This document shows, piece after piece, positions 26,567 to 34,531 of a stretch of 64,000 bases of DNA. The notes below the pieces were generated by a model. The model saw only the letters and a list, made by a program, of their open reading frames with translations. It ran no database searches and was not told the DNA's origin. The position numbers and the translations under genes were made by a program. This DNA comes from CBDAPX01 sp965198725 (GTDB lineage: Bacteria; Pseudomonadota; Alphaproteobacteria; Rhodobacterales; Rhodobacteraceae), in NCBI GenBank assembly GCA_965198725.1, contig CBDAPX010000001.1:1054001-1118000 (forward strand), read 5' to 3'. Numbering within the stretch: position 1 is the first letter of the stretch; every line of letters starts with the position of its first letter.

Positions 26567-29032
26567 TTAACCTCCCATGATTTCGGGCAGCCACAGCACA
26601 AGCTGCGGGAAGATCAGAAGAAGGATCAGGCCCGCCAATTGCACCAGCATGAACTGCATCATGCCCAGATAGATGTCGCGCAGGTCCCAATTCGGCACGA
26701 CGCCTTTGAGGAAGTACGCCGACAGCGCCACCGGGGGGCTAAGCCATGCGGTTTGCAGGTTCACCGCCACCAGGATCCCAAACCAAACCATCAGGTCATA
26801 GCGATCCAGCCCGTGGATTTCGAGAGCTTGAACCGTTGGCAGCAAGATCGGCACCACGATCAAGACAATCGGCACCCATTCCAGAGGCCACCCCAGCAGG
26901 AAGATCAGCGCCATCACCAACAGCAATATCAAAAACGGCGCAAGCTCTAGGCCCAGCAGCAGTTCCGTCATCATCTTAGGCGTCCCCAGCGCGCTGAACT
27001 GCGCCCCGAAGAAATTCGATGCCGCAACCAAGAACATGATCAGTACGGTGATTTCCAGCGCCTTGATCAAACTGTCAAAGAAGCTGGGCAGCGTGAATTT
27101 CCGGTAAGCCACCGACAAAAGGATCGCGCCAAAGGCCCCCATTGCCGCCGCTTCCGCAGGCGTGGCCAGACCCAGCAGGATCGACCCCAAAGCGAAGGAG
27201 ATCAGGATCGTTGGCGGCATCAAACCGGCAAAGAATTCATTCCACAGCTGTGAAAAGTAGAACCCTTCATCGGCATCCTTGCCATAGATTGGGCGCCCCA
27301 AGATCGCCAATAAGACGGTGAAGGCCCCAAAGACAACCTGCCAAATCGGCAACCCGCCTTCGGCGCCCAGATGGGCGGCGATCATATACAGGTGGAACAA
27401 CACCGCAATCGGCAACACTATCCGCAGAACCGACAGGTTGCGATATGCTGCGTAGGCGATCGCGCAGGTCACGGCAAGGGCGATCAGCCCTCCAAAAGGA
27501 ATAACCCCAAACGCCCCACCCAAGGCTAGGCCAAAGACCCGGCAAACCGTGAGAACGCCAAGGCAGATCAGCGCAACCTCAGCCCCGTAATAGCGCGATG
27601 TATCTGGCTGATCTTCCTCTGAAAGGATCGGCCCCAGATCTGGGTTTATCCAGCAGCGGCCAAGCGTATAAAGCAGATAGAGCGACGCCAGCAGTGCACC
27701 AGGTAAAAACGCCCCGCGGAACAGGTCTAGCGTAGAGACTTCCAATACCGGCCCCATCACGATCAGCATGATCGACGGCGGGATCAGAATGCCCAACGTC
27801 CCACCTGCTGTGATCGTACCGGCTGCAAGCTGCACGTTATAGCCAGAGCGGCTCATCGTGGCGCCGGCCATAATGCCCAACAGCGTCACCGACGCACCCA
27901 CAATGCCTGTGGCCGCCGCAAAGATCGTCGACACGATCAAAACGGCGATAAACAATGCCCCACGCACGCGCGCCATAATCATCTGGATCGACGAAAACAG
28001 CCGCTCCATGAGGCCCGCGCTTTCCATCACGATCCCCATAAGGACGAACAACGGCACCGCCATGAGCTGATCGTTCAGCATGGTCGAGTTGGTGTTCAGT
28101 GTCATCAACAGCGTCGTGAGCTTAAAGTTCGACCCCCAAATCCCAAACACAAACGCCAAGAAGATCAGCGTGAAGGAAATCGGAAAGCCGATGAAGATCA
28201 CAAACAACATTGCGCCCAGCATGATCAGGCCGATCATTGGCTTCGACAGGTTCGGGCGTTGCGACATCAGGTCGGTAAACCATTCCCCACCTGGCACCAG
28301 GTCCGGCGCAAAGATTGCCAATGTCAGCCAAATAACGGCTGGGATATAAATGAACAGCGACAGAACAAAATACCGTTCACGCTCTTTGCCCATTTTGTGG
28401 AAGGCGCGGAAGATTTCCGGGATGCCTTGCAGCATCAACAGCGCCCCACCGATCGGCATTGCGATCCGCGCGGGCCACAAGATCGGCTGCCACGCGCTGT
28501 CCAGCGCCAGGCGTTCGCCGGTTTCATAGGACAGATACCAAAACTGGCTGGCCACGATGGTAAAGAAGATCATCGATGGGATGAAGAACAGCATGTACAG
28601 CAAGGCATCGACAGTGGCCTGTGTCTTGCTGGACCAGTTGCGATATAAGAAATCGGCACGGATATGTACGCCACGCATCAGGCCATAACCCGCGCCTGCC
28701 ATCCACAAAACACCGGCGATCATCCGGCTTAGGTCATAGGCCTGCAACGTGGGACCGAGGCCCAAGGAGCGGGCGAAATCCGCAAACCCCGCATCTTGCA
28801 GGATGATAAAACTGTTCCGAGAAAAGACTTCCCAAACCACGATGGCAATCAAGGGCACCATCATCAGCGCGATCAGCTGACCGGCGCGATAATTGATCAC
28901 GTCTATGGCCGCGGTAATCGGACGTTGCCACGGCGTCATATCTTCTGGTGTCTCGCCAGGCTTTTCAGCACGGCGTTCAGCGATCAGCTCGTCGGCAATT
29001 TCCAAGTCGTCTGGGTCGACTTCATCAGACAT
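26567..29032 (-). CDS. TRAP transporter fused small and large permease subunits (DctQM), sulfonate type
   Basis: 821 residues from MSDEVDPDDLEIADEL. Residues about 40-235 are the DctQ part with four membrane segments (IVVWEVFSRNSF, WMAGAGYGLMRGVHIRADFL). From about 265 on it is the DctM part with 12 or more segments (GFPISFTLIFLAFVFGIWG, GTITAGGTLGILIPPSIMLI, GLATPAEAAAMGAFGAILL). Q-M fusion is common in this family. The middle contains a large insertion relative to a plain DctM of about 430 residues. With the binding protein encoded upstream it would import DHPS using the Na+ gradient (the hpsKLM role). A hairpin separates the two genes. Confidence 0.85.
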   Translation of the reverse strand: MSDEVDPDDLEIADELIAERRAEKPGETPEDMTPWQRPITAAIDVINYRAGQLIALMMVPLIAIVVWEVFSRNSFIILQDAGFADFARSLGLGPTLQAYDLSRMIAGVLWMAGAGYGLMRGVHIRADFLYRNWSSKTQATVDALLYMLFFIPSMIFFTIVASQFWYLSYETGERLALDSAWQPILWPARIAMPIGGALLMLQGIPEIFRAFHKMGKERERYFVLSLFIYIPAVIWLTLAIFAPDLVPGGEWFTDLMSQRPNLSKPMIGLIMLGAMLFVIFIGFPISFTLIFLAFVFGIWGSNFKLTTLLMTLNTNSTMLNDQLMAVPLFVLMGIVMESAGLMERLFSSIQMIMARVRGALFIAVLIVSTIFAAATGIVGASVTLLGIMAGATMSRSGYNVQLAAGTITAGGTLGILIPPSIMLIVMGPVLEVSTLDLFRGAFLPGALLASLYLLYTLGRCWINPDLGPILSEEDQPDTSRYYGAEVALICLGVLTVCRVFGLALGGAFGVIPFGGLIALAVTCAIAYAAYRNLSVLRIVLPIAVLFHLYMIAAHLGAEGGLPIWQVVFGAFTVLLAILGRPIYGKDADEGFYFSQLWNEFFAGLMPPTILISFALGSILLGLATPAEAAAMGAFGAILLSVAYRKFTLPSFFDSLIKALEITVLIMFLVAASNFFGAQFSALGTPKMMTELLLGLELAPFLILLLVMALIFLLGWPLEWVPIVLIVVPILLPTVQALEIHGLDRYDLMVWFGILVAVNLQTAWLSPPVALSAYFLKGVVPNWDLRDIYLGMMQFMLVQLAGLILLLIFPQLVLWLPEIMGG

Positions 29033-29105
29033 AGTCACGGTCCCTTTATTCAAAAGCGGCCCTCTTCAGCGGGGCGGCTTGCCAATAAAGGTCAGTTGTA
29101 GGGGA

Positions 29106-29133
29106 ACCACCCCGGCGCGTTGGCCGGGGTGGT
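29106..29133 (-). terminator. Intercistronic hairpin between TRAP binding protein and permease genes
   Basis: Perfect 11-bp stem ACCACCCCGGC (29106-29116) with its complement at 29123-29133, loop of 6, beginning 8 bases after the binding-protein stop on the minus strand. No U-tract follows. Likely stabilises the upstream message or attenuates transcription into the permease. Confidence 0.7.
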
Positions 29134-29140
29134 GAAAGGC

Positions 29141-30235
29141 TCACTTCAACGTGTCCGCAAATGCGCGGCCCAGACCTGCGTTCGAGGTCTGTGCACCGGA
29201 CCAGAACGGAACAGCGATCTCAGCAAAGGCGCGCTGCGAGGCCCACACTTCGGCGAAGAACTCGTTCTCATCCGCGGCGGCTTGCAACGCCTTGGCTGCG
29301 GCTGCCGAATACTCGGTGAAGTAGTCCGCAGGCGTGTCTTCGAGGATCACACCGTGATTTTCGGTCAGATCTTTCAACGCTTTACCGTTTTCGAAGATAC
29401 GATAGGACATCGACTTGGACAGCGACGCGGTTGCCGCAACTTCCAACGCCTTCTTCTCGATATCTGTCAGGCTGTCATAGAAATCGCCGTTCACATACAT
29501 GTCGGCGTTCACAACGACTTGGTGCAGGCCCTGAAGATAGTAGTGCTTCAGAACTTTCTGGAAGCCAAAGACAGAGTCCGGCTTGGGGCAGCACCATTCG
29601 GCAGCGTCGATTGTGCCTTTTTCCAGCGCGGGCAGGATGTCACCGCCACCCATCGCAACGGCCGGAACACCGACGTCAGCATAGGCTGCACCAACCATGC
29701 CCGGAGGGGCGCGGAAGCGCATTTGACGGAAGTCATCCATCGACGTGATCGGCTCTGGGAACCAGCCCAGTGCTTCCGGACCAACAGGCTGCAGCATGAA
29801 GCCTTTGACGTTCACGCCCATTTCGTCCCACAGACGGTCATACAGCTCTTTGCCGCCGCCATACTGGAACCAGCTGAGGAACGCGATGTTGTCGAGACCG
29901 ACACCCGCACCCGCGACCGGCGCACCAAAGAGGTTCGCAGCAACGTGCTTACCACCCCAATAGTGGGTCCAGGCAAAGCCACCTTCGACCAGACCGGCAT
30001 CAACCGCGTCCATGATGTCACGCGGACCGACGACAGCGCCGGCTGGCAGCACTTCGATGGTCAGCGATCCGTTGGTCAGCGCGGCGACGTCCTTGCCGAA
30101 CTCGTTCAGCATAAAGACTTCGTCGGCGGTGTTCGGCAGCACCGATTGAATGCGCAGAACCTTTTCGGCCATTGCACTCGATGCCATCAGCGCCAGCGCT
30201 GTTGCGCCGACCGCCAAGGTTTTAAAGTTGAACAT
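29141..30235 (-). CDS. TRAP transporter solute-binding protein, probable sulfonate (DHPS) binder
   Basis: 364 residues with a signal peptide (MFNFKTLAVGATALALMASSAMA, about 23) and a DctP-fold mature part. The conserved substrate-carboxylate/anion region is QMRFRAPPGMVGAAYADVGV, where the Arg normally clamps the acid group of the ligand. AEWCCPKPDSVFGFQ carries an unusual Cys-Cys pair. C-terminal helices follow (FFAEVWASQRAFAEIAVPFW). Encoded directly before its permease and separated from it by a perfect hairpin. Ligand inferred from the operon as DHPS; it belongs to the DctP group with alpha-keto acid-like binders. Confidence 0.83.
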   Translation of the reverse strand: MFNFKTLAVGATALALMASSAMAEKVLRIQSVLPNTADEVFMLNEFGKDVAALTNGSLTIEVLPAGAVVGPRDIMDAVDAGLVEGGFAWTHYWGGKHVAANLFGAPVAGAGVGLDNIAFLSWFQYGGGKELYDRLWDEMGVNVKGFMLQPVGPEALGWFPEPITSMDDFRQMRFRAPPGMVGAAYADVGVPAVAMGGGDILPALEKGTIDAAEWCCPKPDSVFGFQKVLKHYYLQGLHQVVVNADMYVNGDFYDSLTDIEKKALEVAATASLSKSMSYRIFENGKALKDLTENHGVILEDTPADYFTEYSAAAAKALQAAADENEFFAEVWASQRAFAEIAVPFWSGAQTSNAGLGRAFADTLK

Positions 30236-30343
30236 TTAACTCCTCCCTGAGTTTGTTGCCCTCTGATGATTATTCGGTCTCTCCGGGGGCGAAGGCGGGG
30301 CCCCGTTTGAAAACTGTTAGCTCTCCTCGTGTCCGTTCGTGGC

Positions 30344-31945
30344 TCAGGCACTTGAATCCTCCAAGACAAGTGCGCTGGCCTTTTCCCCGATCATGATGGC
30401 CGGAGCGTTTGTGTTGCCGCTGACGATGCGCGGCATGATCGAGGCGTCTGCAACACGCAGGCCGCGAATGCCGTTCACCCGCAGCCGCGGGTCGATCACG
30501 GCCATCGGATCGGTGCCCATTTTGCAGGTGCCGGTCGGATGATAGATCGTGACCGCCGTGCGACGGGCCCAATCCAGCGTGGCCTCTTCGTCGTCATACG
30601 CAACGCCGGGGCCTGGGGCATGTTCTTCGATGATGTGCGATTTGAGCGGGTCGAAGGACGCGATTTTGCGAGCGACCTGAATGCCTTTGACGATGGTCCG
30701 ACAGTCCGTATCGGTGGCCAGATAATTCGGATGTATTTCCGGATGATCCTCCATCCGTGCGGATTTCAGGGTCAGGTGACCCGCGCTTTCGGGCCGCAAT
30801 TGCAGAACTGACGCTGTGAAGGCGGAAAAAGGATGCGCGCCTTCGGCGGGCGAATCCGCGCTGAACGGTTGAATATGGAACTGAATGTCCGGTGTTTCGA
30901 GGTGATCTTCGGTTTTCAAAAACCCGGTACCAAGGCTGGCGGCCATGGTCATCGGGCCGGTCTGGTTGACCGCGTATTGCGCCGCGATCATGGCCTGTTT
31001 CAGCAGGTTGTTGGTTTCGATATTGATTGTGCTGAGGTCGGTTTTGTAGACCGGACGAGCCTGCAAATGATCCTGCAGGTTCTTGCCGACGCCTTTGACC
31101 TCGGCGACCATCTCGATCCCGTGTGGCGTAATGTCGTCGGGGTCGCCGATACCCGACAGCATCAGGATTTGCGGTGATCCAATGGCTCCGGCGCTCAAAA
31201 TCACCTCGGCGCGGGCCTTGATATCCGTCAGTTTGCCATTCACGACCGCTCGCACACCGACGGCGCGCTTGTCTTCGATCAGAACCTTTTCGGTCTGCGC
31301 GTTGGTGATGACGGTCAGGTTCTGGCGACCACGCGCCGGTTTCAGATAGGCAACTGCCGACGAACACCGCCGTCCGCCGGTCATGGTCAGCTGAAAATAC
31401 CCGACGCCTTCCTGATCATAGTCATTGTAGTCGTCGGTCCGTTTGTAGCCTGCGGCGACCGCGGCCTCGACCCAGTGATCGACAATTTCACGGCTCAGCC
31501 GCGTCGTTTGCACCGACAGAGGACCGTCTGTACCGCGCAGGTCGGTGCCATTTGGTCCTTTCCACGTTTCCGACCGTTTGAAGAACGGCAAAACATCGTC
31601 CCACGACCAGCCCGTGCATCCCAGTTGAGCCCAGCCGTCAAAGTCCTGCGGTTGTCCGCGGACATAGAGCAGTCCGTTGATCGAGCTTGATCCACCGAGC
31701 ACACGCCCGCGGGGCCAAGAGATGGAGCGACCCGCGATCCCGGGGTCTTCTTGTGTCTTGTAACGCCAATCCGATTTTGGGTTCCCCATAGTGCGGAAAT
31801 ACCCGACCGGAATGTGAATCCAGGGGTTCGTATCGCGGGGTCCTGCCTCCAATAAGGCCACCGAATGGCGGCCATTTTCAGACAGCCTTGCTGCGAGCGC
31901 ACATCCGGCAGAGCCGGCCCCAACTATGATAAAATCGAATTCCAT
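30344..31945 (-). CDS. GMC-family FAD oxidoreductase (choline dehydrogenase-like)
   Basis: 533 residues from MEFDFIIVGAGSAGCALAAR, which places the FAD-binding GAGSAG at the very start; the longer frame adds only non-conserved sequence. GMC signatures: GGSSSINGLLYVRG (signature 1) and GAIGSPQILMLSGIG (signature 2). The catalytic His lies in VTIYHPTGTCKMG, followed by the closing GNTNAPAIMIGEKAS. GMC enzymes oxidise alcohols (choline, glucose, polyethylene glycol) to aldehydes or ketones. First gene of the sulfonate operon, 108 bases ahead of the TRAP binding protein gene. It could oxidise a diol such as DHPS or sulfolactate, or handle choline-like compounds co-supplied by algae. Role not established. 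Confidence 0.82.
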   Translation of the reverse strand: MEFDFIIVGAGSAGCALAARLSENGRHSVALLEAGPRDTNPWIHIPVGYFRTMGNPKSDWRYKTQEDPGIAGRSISWPRGRVLGGSSSINGLLYVRGQPQDFDGWAQLGCTGWSWDDVLPFFKRSETWKGPNGTDLRGTDGPLSVQTTRLSREIVDHWVEAAVAAGYKRTDDYNDYDQEGVGYFQLTMTGGRRCSSAVAYLKPARGRQNLTVITNAQTEKVLIEDKRAVGVRAVVNGKLTDIKARAEVILSAGAIGSPQILMLSGIGDPDDITPHGIEMVAEVKGVGKNLQDHLQARPVYKTDLSTINIETNNLLKQAMIAAQYAVNQTGPMTMAASLGTGFLKTEDHLETPDIQFHIQPFSADSPAEGAHPFSAFTASVLQLRPESAGHLTLKSARMEDHPEIHPNYLATDTDCRTIVKGIQVARKIASFDPLKSHIIEEHAPGPGVAYDDEEATLDWARRTAVTIYHPTGTCKMGTDPMAVIDPRLRVNGIRGLRVADASIMPRIVSGNTNAPAIMIGEKASALVLEDSSA

Positions 31946-32049
31946 GCCCGAAAACTCAAAAAATGAGACTTTTCCTCTCGATTTTTGCGATATTTCCACG
32001 CTACAGTGATTCGTGCTTAAAACAATGGCGAAATTGAAACGCGCATCAT

Positions 32050-32829
32050 ATGCCTGATACAGAACGTATACCGACGAACATGCGGACCCTGATGATCCTA
32101 GAGGTCTTGGGGCGCAGTGATCGGGCGTTGACGGCCACCGAGATTAACGAAGCGCTGGAGCTGCCAAAGCAAACTGTGCATCGCCTGTGCACCACCTTGG
32201 AACGCGAGGGGTTTCTGACCCGTGTCGGCAATTCGAGGAAGTATCAGGCAGCGCGCCGGCTGCGGGACCTTGGTGCGGGACTGCTTTACAACTCGCGATC
32301 TCACATCGCCCGGCATCAGATCCTGATCGACGTGTCCAAGCAGGTGCGCGAGACCGTGAACTTTGTTGTGCCGGAAGATGACGGGATGAGCTATGTGGAC
32401 CGCGTCGAGACCGACTGGCCATTCCGGGTTCAGTTGCCGATCGGCACACATGTGCCGTTTCATTGCACGGCAAGCGGCAAGTGTTTTATGGCCAGCATGG
32501 CCCCGCGCGCCCGCCGGGCGTTTGTGTCTTCGTTGAACCTGGAAGGTTTGACCGACAAAACACTGACGGACCCAGATGCTCTTTTGATGGAGCTGGAAGA
32601 CATTCGCGCACAGGGATATTCACTGGACCGGGAAGAGTTTGTCGAAGGCATGATCGCCATCGCGGTTCCGGTGACCGATGACCAAGGGCGCTATATCGCA
32701 TCCTTAGCGTTTCATGGTCCGATCCAGCGGATTTCAAAGGCGGATATCATCGCACAACGCGGCGTGTTGAAATCTGCGGCGATGCGCCTTCGGGACGTTC
32801 TTTACTCGGACATGACCCTGGCCAGCTGA
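32050..32829 (+). CDS. IclR-family transcriptional regulator
   Basis: 259 residues. N-terminal winged helix (about 12-75: RTLMILEVLGRSDRALTATE, ALELPKQTVHRLCTTLEREG) and C-terminal IclR effector domain (about 90-255: YVDRVETDWPFRVQLPIGTH, PFHCTASGKCFMA, REEFVEGMIAIAVPVTDDQG). Divergent from the ten-gene sulfonate operon across a 104-bp interval, so most likely its regulator, responding to a small acid such as sulfolactate. I found no clear palindrome in that interval. An ATG ten codons later is an alternative start. The stop is immediately followed by a strong hairpin. Confidence 0.88.
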   Translation: MPDTERIPTNMRTLMILEVLGRSDRALTATEINEALELPKQTVHRLCTTLEREGFLTRVGNSRKYQAARRLRDLGAGLLYNSRSHIARHQILIDVSKQVRETVNFVVPEDDGMSYVDRVETDWPFRVQLPIGTHVPFHCTASGKCFMASMAPRARRAFVSSLNLEGLTDKTLTDPDALLMELEDIRAQGYSLDREEFVEGMIAIAVPVTDDQGRYIASLAFHGPIQRISKADIIAQRGVLKSAAMRLRDVLYSDMTLAS

Positions 32830-32854
32830 CGCAGATCACGCCTGTGATCTGCGT
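32829..32854. terminator. Bidirectional hairpin between convergent IclR and DUF6691 genes
   Basis: Perfect 11-bp stem ACGCAGATCAC (32829-32839) with its complement at 32844-32854, loop GCCT. It overlaps the last base of the IclR stop and the end of the convergent membrane-protein gene, so it can serve both strands. No T-run. Confidence 0.65.
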
Positions 32855-33267
32855 GGCAAACCGGTTTGCATTGCTTTTGCCATCAGGATGCCGACGATCA
32901 GCGCCGCAACAAACAGAACGACCTCCCATCGGCCGGTACCCAATGCCGGCAGGGCGCCGCCGGGGCAGAAGCCGGCAATGCCCCAACCAACGCCAAAAAC
33001 TGCGGACCCAGCAATCAGCCGGGCATCGATGTTCCGATTTGTTGGCAGGTTAAAATCAAAAGCCGCCACAGGCGCAGGTCGCCGGAAAACCAGCCGATAG
33101 CCGACTGCTGTGACCGGCAGGGCGCCCGCCATCACAAATGCCAGAGAGGGGTCCCAAGTGCCTGTGATGTCAAAGAAGTTCTGGACTTTGGCAGGGTTCG
33201 CCATGCCGGAAACCAAGATGCCGGTTCCAAAAACAAGGCCGATGGCAAATCCGATAGCGTGTTTCAT
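32836..33267 (-). CDS. YeeE/YedE-like half transporter, DUF6691 type
   Basis: 143 residues with four hydrophobic segments. Begins KHAIGFAIGLVFGTGILVSG MANP and carries GVGWGIAGFCPGGALPALG, the second-half motif of YeeE/YedE sulfur (thiosulfate) transport proteins with its conserved cysteine. In Escherichia coli YeeE the two halves are one chain; here they are two genes 3 bases apart. Together they probably form one channel for thiosulfate or a related sulfur species, useful next to sulfonate catabolism, which yields sulfite. Cotranscribed with the Crp/Fnr gene upstream. Confidence 0.82.
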   Translation of the reverse strand: MKHAIGFAIGLVFGTGILVSGMANPAKVQNFFDITGTWDPSLAFVMAGALPVTAVGYRLVFRRPAPVAAFDFNLPTNRNIDARLIAGSAVFGVGWGIAGFCPGGALPALGTGRWEVVLFVAALIVGILMAKAMQTGLPRRSQA

Positions 33268-33270
33268 CCC

Positions 33271-33702
33271 TTACCCTCCAATCACGTGCCGCAGAACCCA
33301 AACCGTTGCCACGGCGGTTGCCATGAATGTGACGGTCGCGACCAGCGATCTGGGAGACAGTCGTGCCATCCCACAGACACCGTGACCGGATGTGCAACCA
33401 CCGCCATAGGTGACGCCGATCCCGACCAGAATACCGCCAAAAACCAAAAGGGTCGGAGATGTCGCGACCTCGACGACAACGGGCGCACCGGTCACCAGAA
33501 AGAAGACCGCAGGCGCGGTGATCATGCCCAAGAGCAGAGAGGCGCGCCATTTGAAGTCTTCGCTATTTGCCGGGGCGATTACCCCGGACAGAATGCCCGT
33601 CGCGCCGAAGATCCGTCCGTGAAAAAGCATCAGCAAAACCGCTGCGAGCCCAATTAGCAACCCGCCGGTAAAGGAGGTTAGGGGCGTGAATTCCGTTGGC
33701 AT
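33271..33702 (-). CDS. YeeE/YedE-family half transporter
   Basis: 143 residues from MPTEFTPLTSFTGGLLIGLA; a start five codons upstream is possible. Four hydrophobic segments and the first-half motif GGGCTSGHGVCGMARLSPRSL, whose cysteines line the sulfur-ion path in YeeE/YedE proteins. It pairs with the following 143-residue gene, giving two halves of the usual transporter. Located 66 bases after the Crp/Fnr regulator gene. The exact ion is not shown; thiosulfate is the known substrate of the E. coli protein. Confidence 0.85.
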   Translation of the reverse strand: MPTEFTPLTSFTGGLLIGLAAVLLMLFHGRIFGATGILSGVIAPANSEDFKWRASLLLGMITAPAVFFLVTGAPVVVEVATSPTLLVFGGILVGIGVTYGGGCTSGHGVCGMARLSPRSLVATVTFMATAVATVWVLRHVIGG

Positions 33703-33768
33703 TTTGTCTGTTCCCAATTCGTTTCGGGTTCAGATTAAACGTCTTTCAGACTGCATTCAGTGACTTTG

Positions 33769-34401
33769 TCACGTTCCCGCAAATTCCGGTCCGATCAGCG
33801 TCTTGAGTGCGCTAACGTCTGTCAGCGAGATCCGTCCACGACGCAAAGAGATCCAGCCGCGCCGCTGAAACTCTGTCAGTTGCCGGGAAATAACCTCACG
33901 CGCGGTGCCCAGCTCTGAGGCCAGTTCCTGATGCGTGATCACAAGCTCTGTGCCTTCCTCGGCCAGTTTGAGCAAACGCTCTGCCAATCGCAGATCAATT
34001 CGGCCAAACGCAACCTCATCAACCACGCGCAAAAGGTCGATCAATCGTCTGGAATAGGCGGAAAACACAAATTTCCGAAAAGCAGGCTCTTCTGCGGCCA
34101 AACGGTCAAAACTGGCTTTGGGCAGGTTCACAACCGTCAGCGCGGTTTCTGCAACGCCTTCGGCGTTATAGGCTTCCTCGGCCAGAATGCAGGCAGTCGT
34201 CAGAACACAGCTTTGACCTGCTTCGACACGATACAGCACGATTTCGCGGCCCGTTTCGGATGTTTGAGTGACCCGGATCGTGCCCTTGACCAGAAACAGA
34301 AACCGGTCCGGAATGTGGTCCGGGCCAAAGATAACGGTGTCTTGCGCGATCTCGGATGGCTGCGCGGATTGAACAAGACGATCGCGCGTGGCGCGCGGCA
34401 G
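33769..34401 (-). CDS. Crp/Fnr-family regulator with no standard start codon
   Basis: The frame codes for a cyclic-nucleotide-type beta-roll (TVIFGPDHIPDRFLFLVKGT, TSETGREIVLYRVEAGQ, CVLTTACILAE), a dimer helix and a Crp-type winged helix (HQELASELGTAREVISRQLT, FQRRGWISLRRGRISL). The frame is open from 34419, just after an in-frame TAA, yet the first ATG, GTG or TTG is a GTG at 34239 that would remove most of the beta-roll. The near-cognate CTG at 34401 would give a 210-residue protein beginning about where relatives begin (LPRATRDRLVQ). Either this CTG is used or an upstream start was lost to the stop at 34420-34422. It precedes two YeeE/YedE genes and probably regulates them. Confidence 0.75.
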   Translation of the reverse strand: MPRATRDRLVQSAQPSEIAQDTVIFGPDHIPDRFLFLVKGTIRVTQTSETGREIVLYRVEAGQSCVLTTACILAEEAYNAEGVAETALTVVNLPKASFDRLAAEEPAFRKFVFSAYSRRLIDLLRVVDEVAFGRIDLRLAERLLKLAEEGTELVITHQELASELGTAREVISRQLTEFQRRGWISLRRGRISLTDVSALKTLIGPEFAGT

Positions 34402-34531
34402 CCGGCGGGTGCCGTCAAATTATTCTGTCCAATCAATGGGGTCCAAGGCAATGGGTCCTTCATCTGCACGACGTCAATTTGGGGCTTGGACGCGTGCCAT
34501 GCAACCAAAGGCGCATTGGCTTGACAGACAG

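Noticed and set aside
29120..30250. 376-codon plus-strand open frame opposite the TRAP binding-protein gene
   Set aside because: It mirrors the GC-rich third-position pattern of the real minus-strand gene, which has a signal peptide and clear DctP fold; the plus-strand product has no recognisable features.
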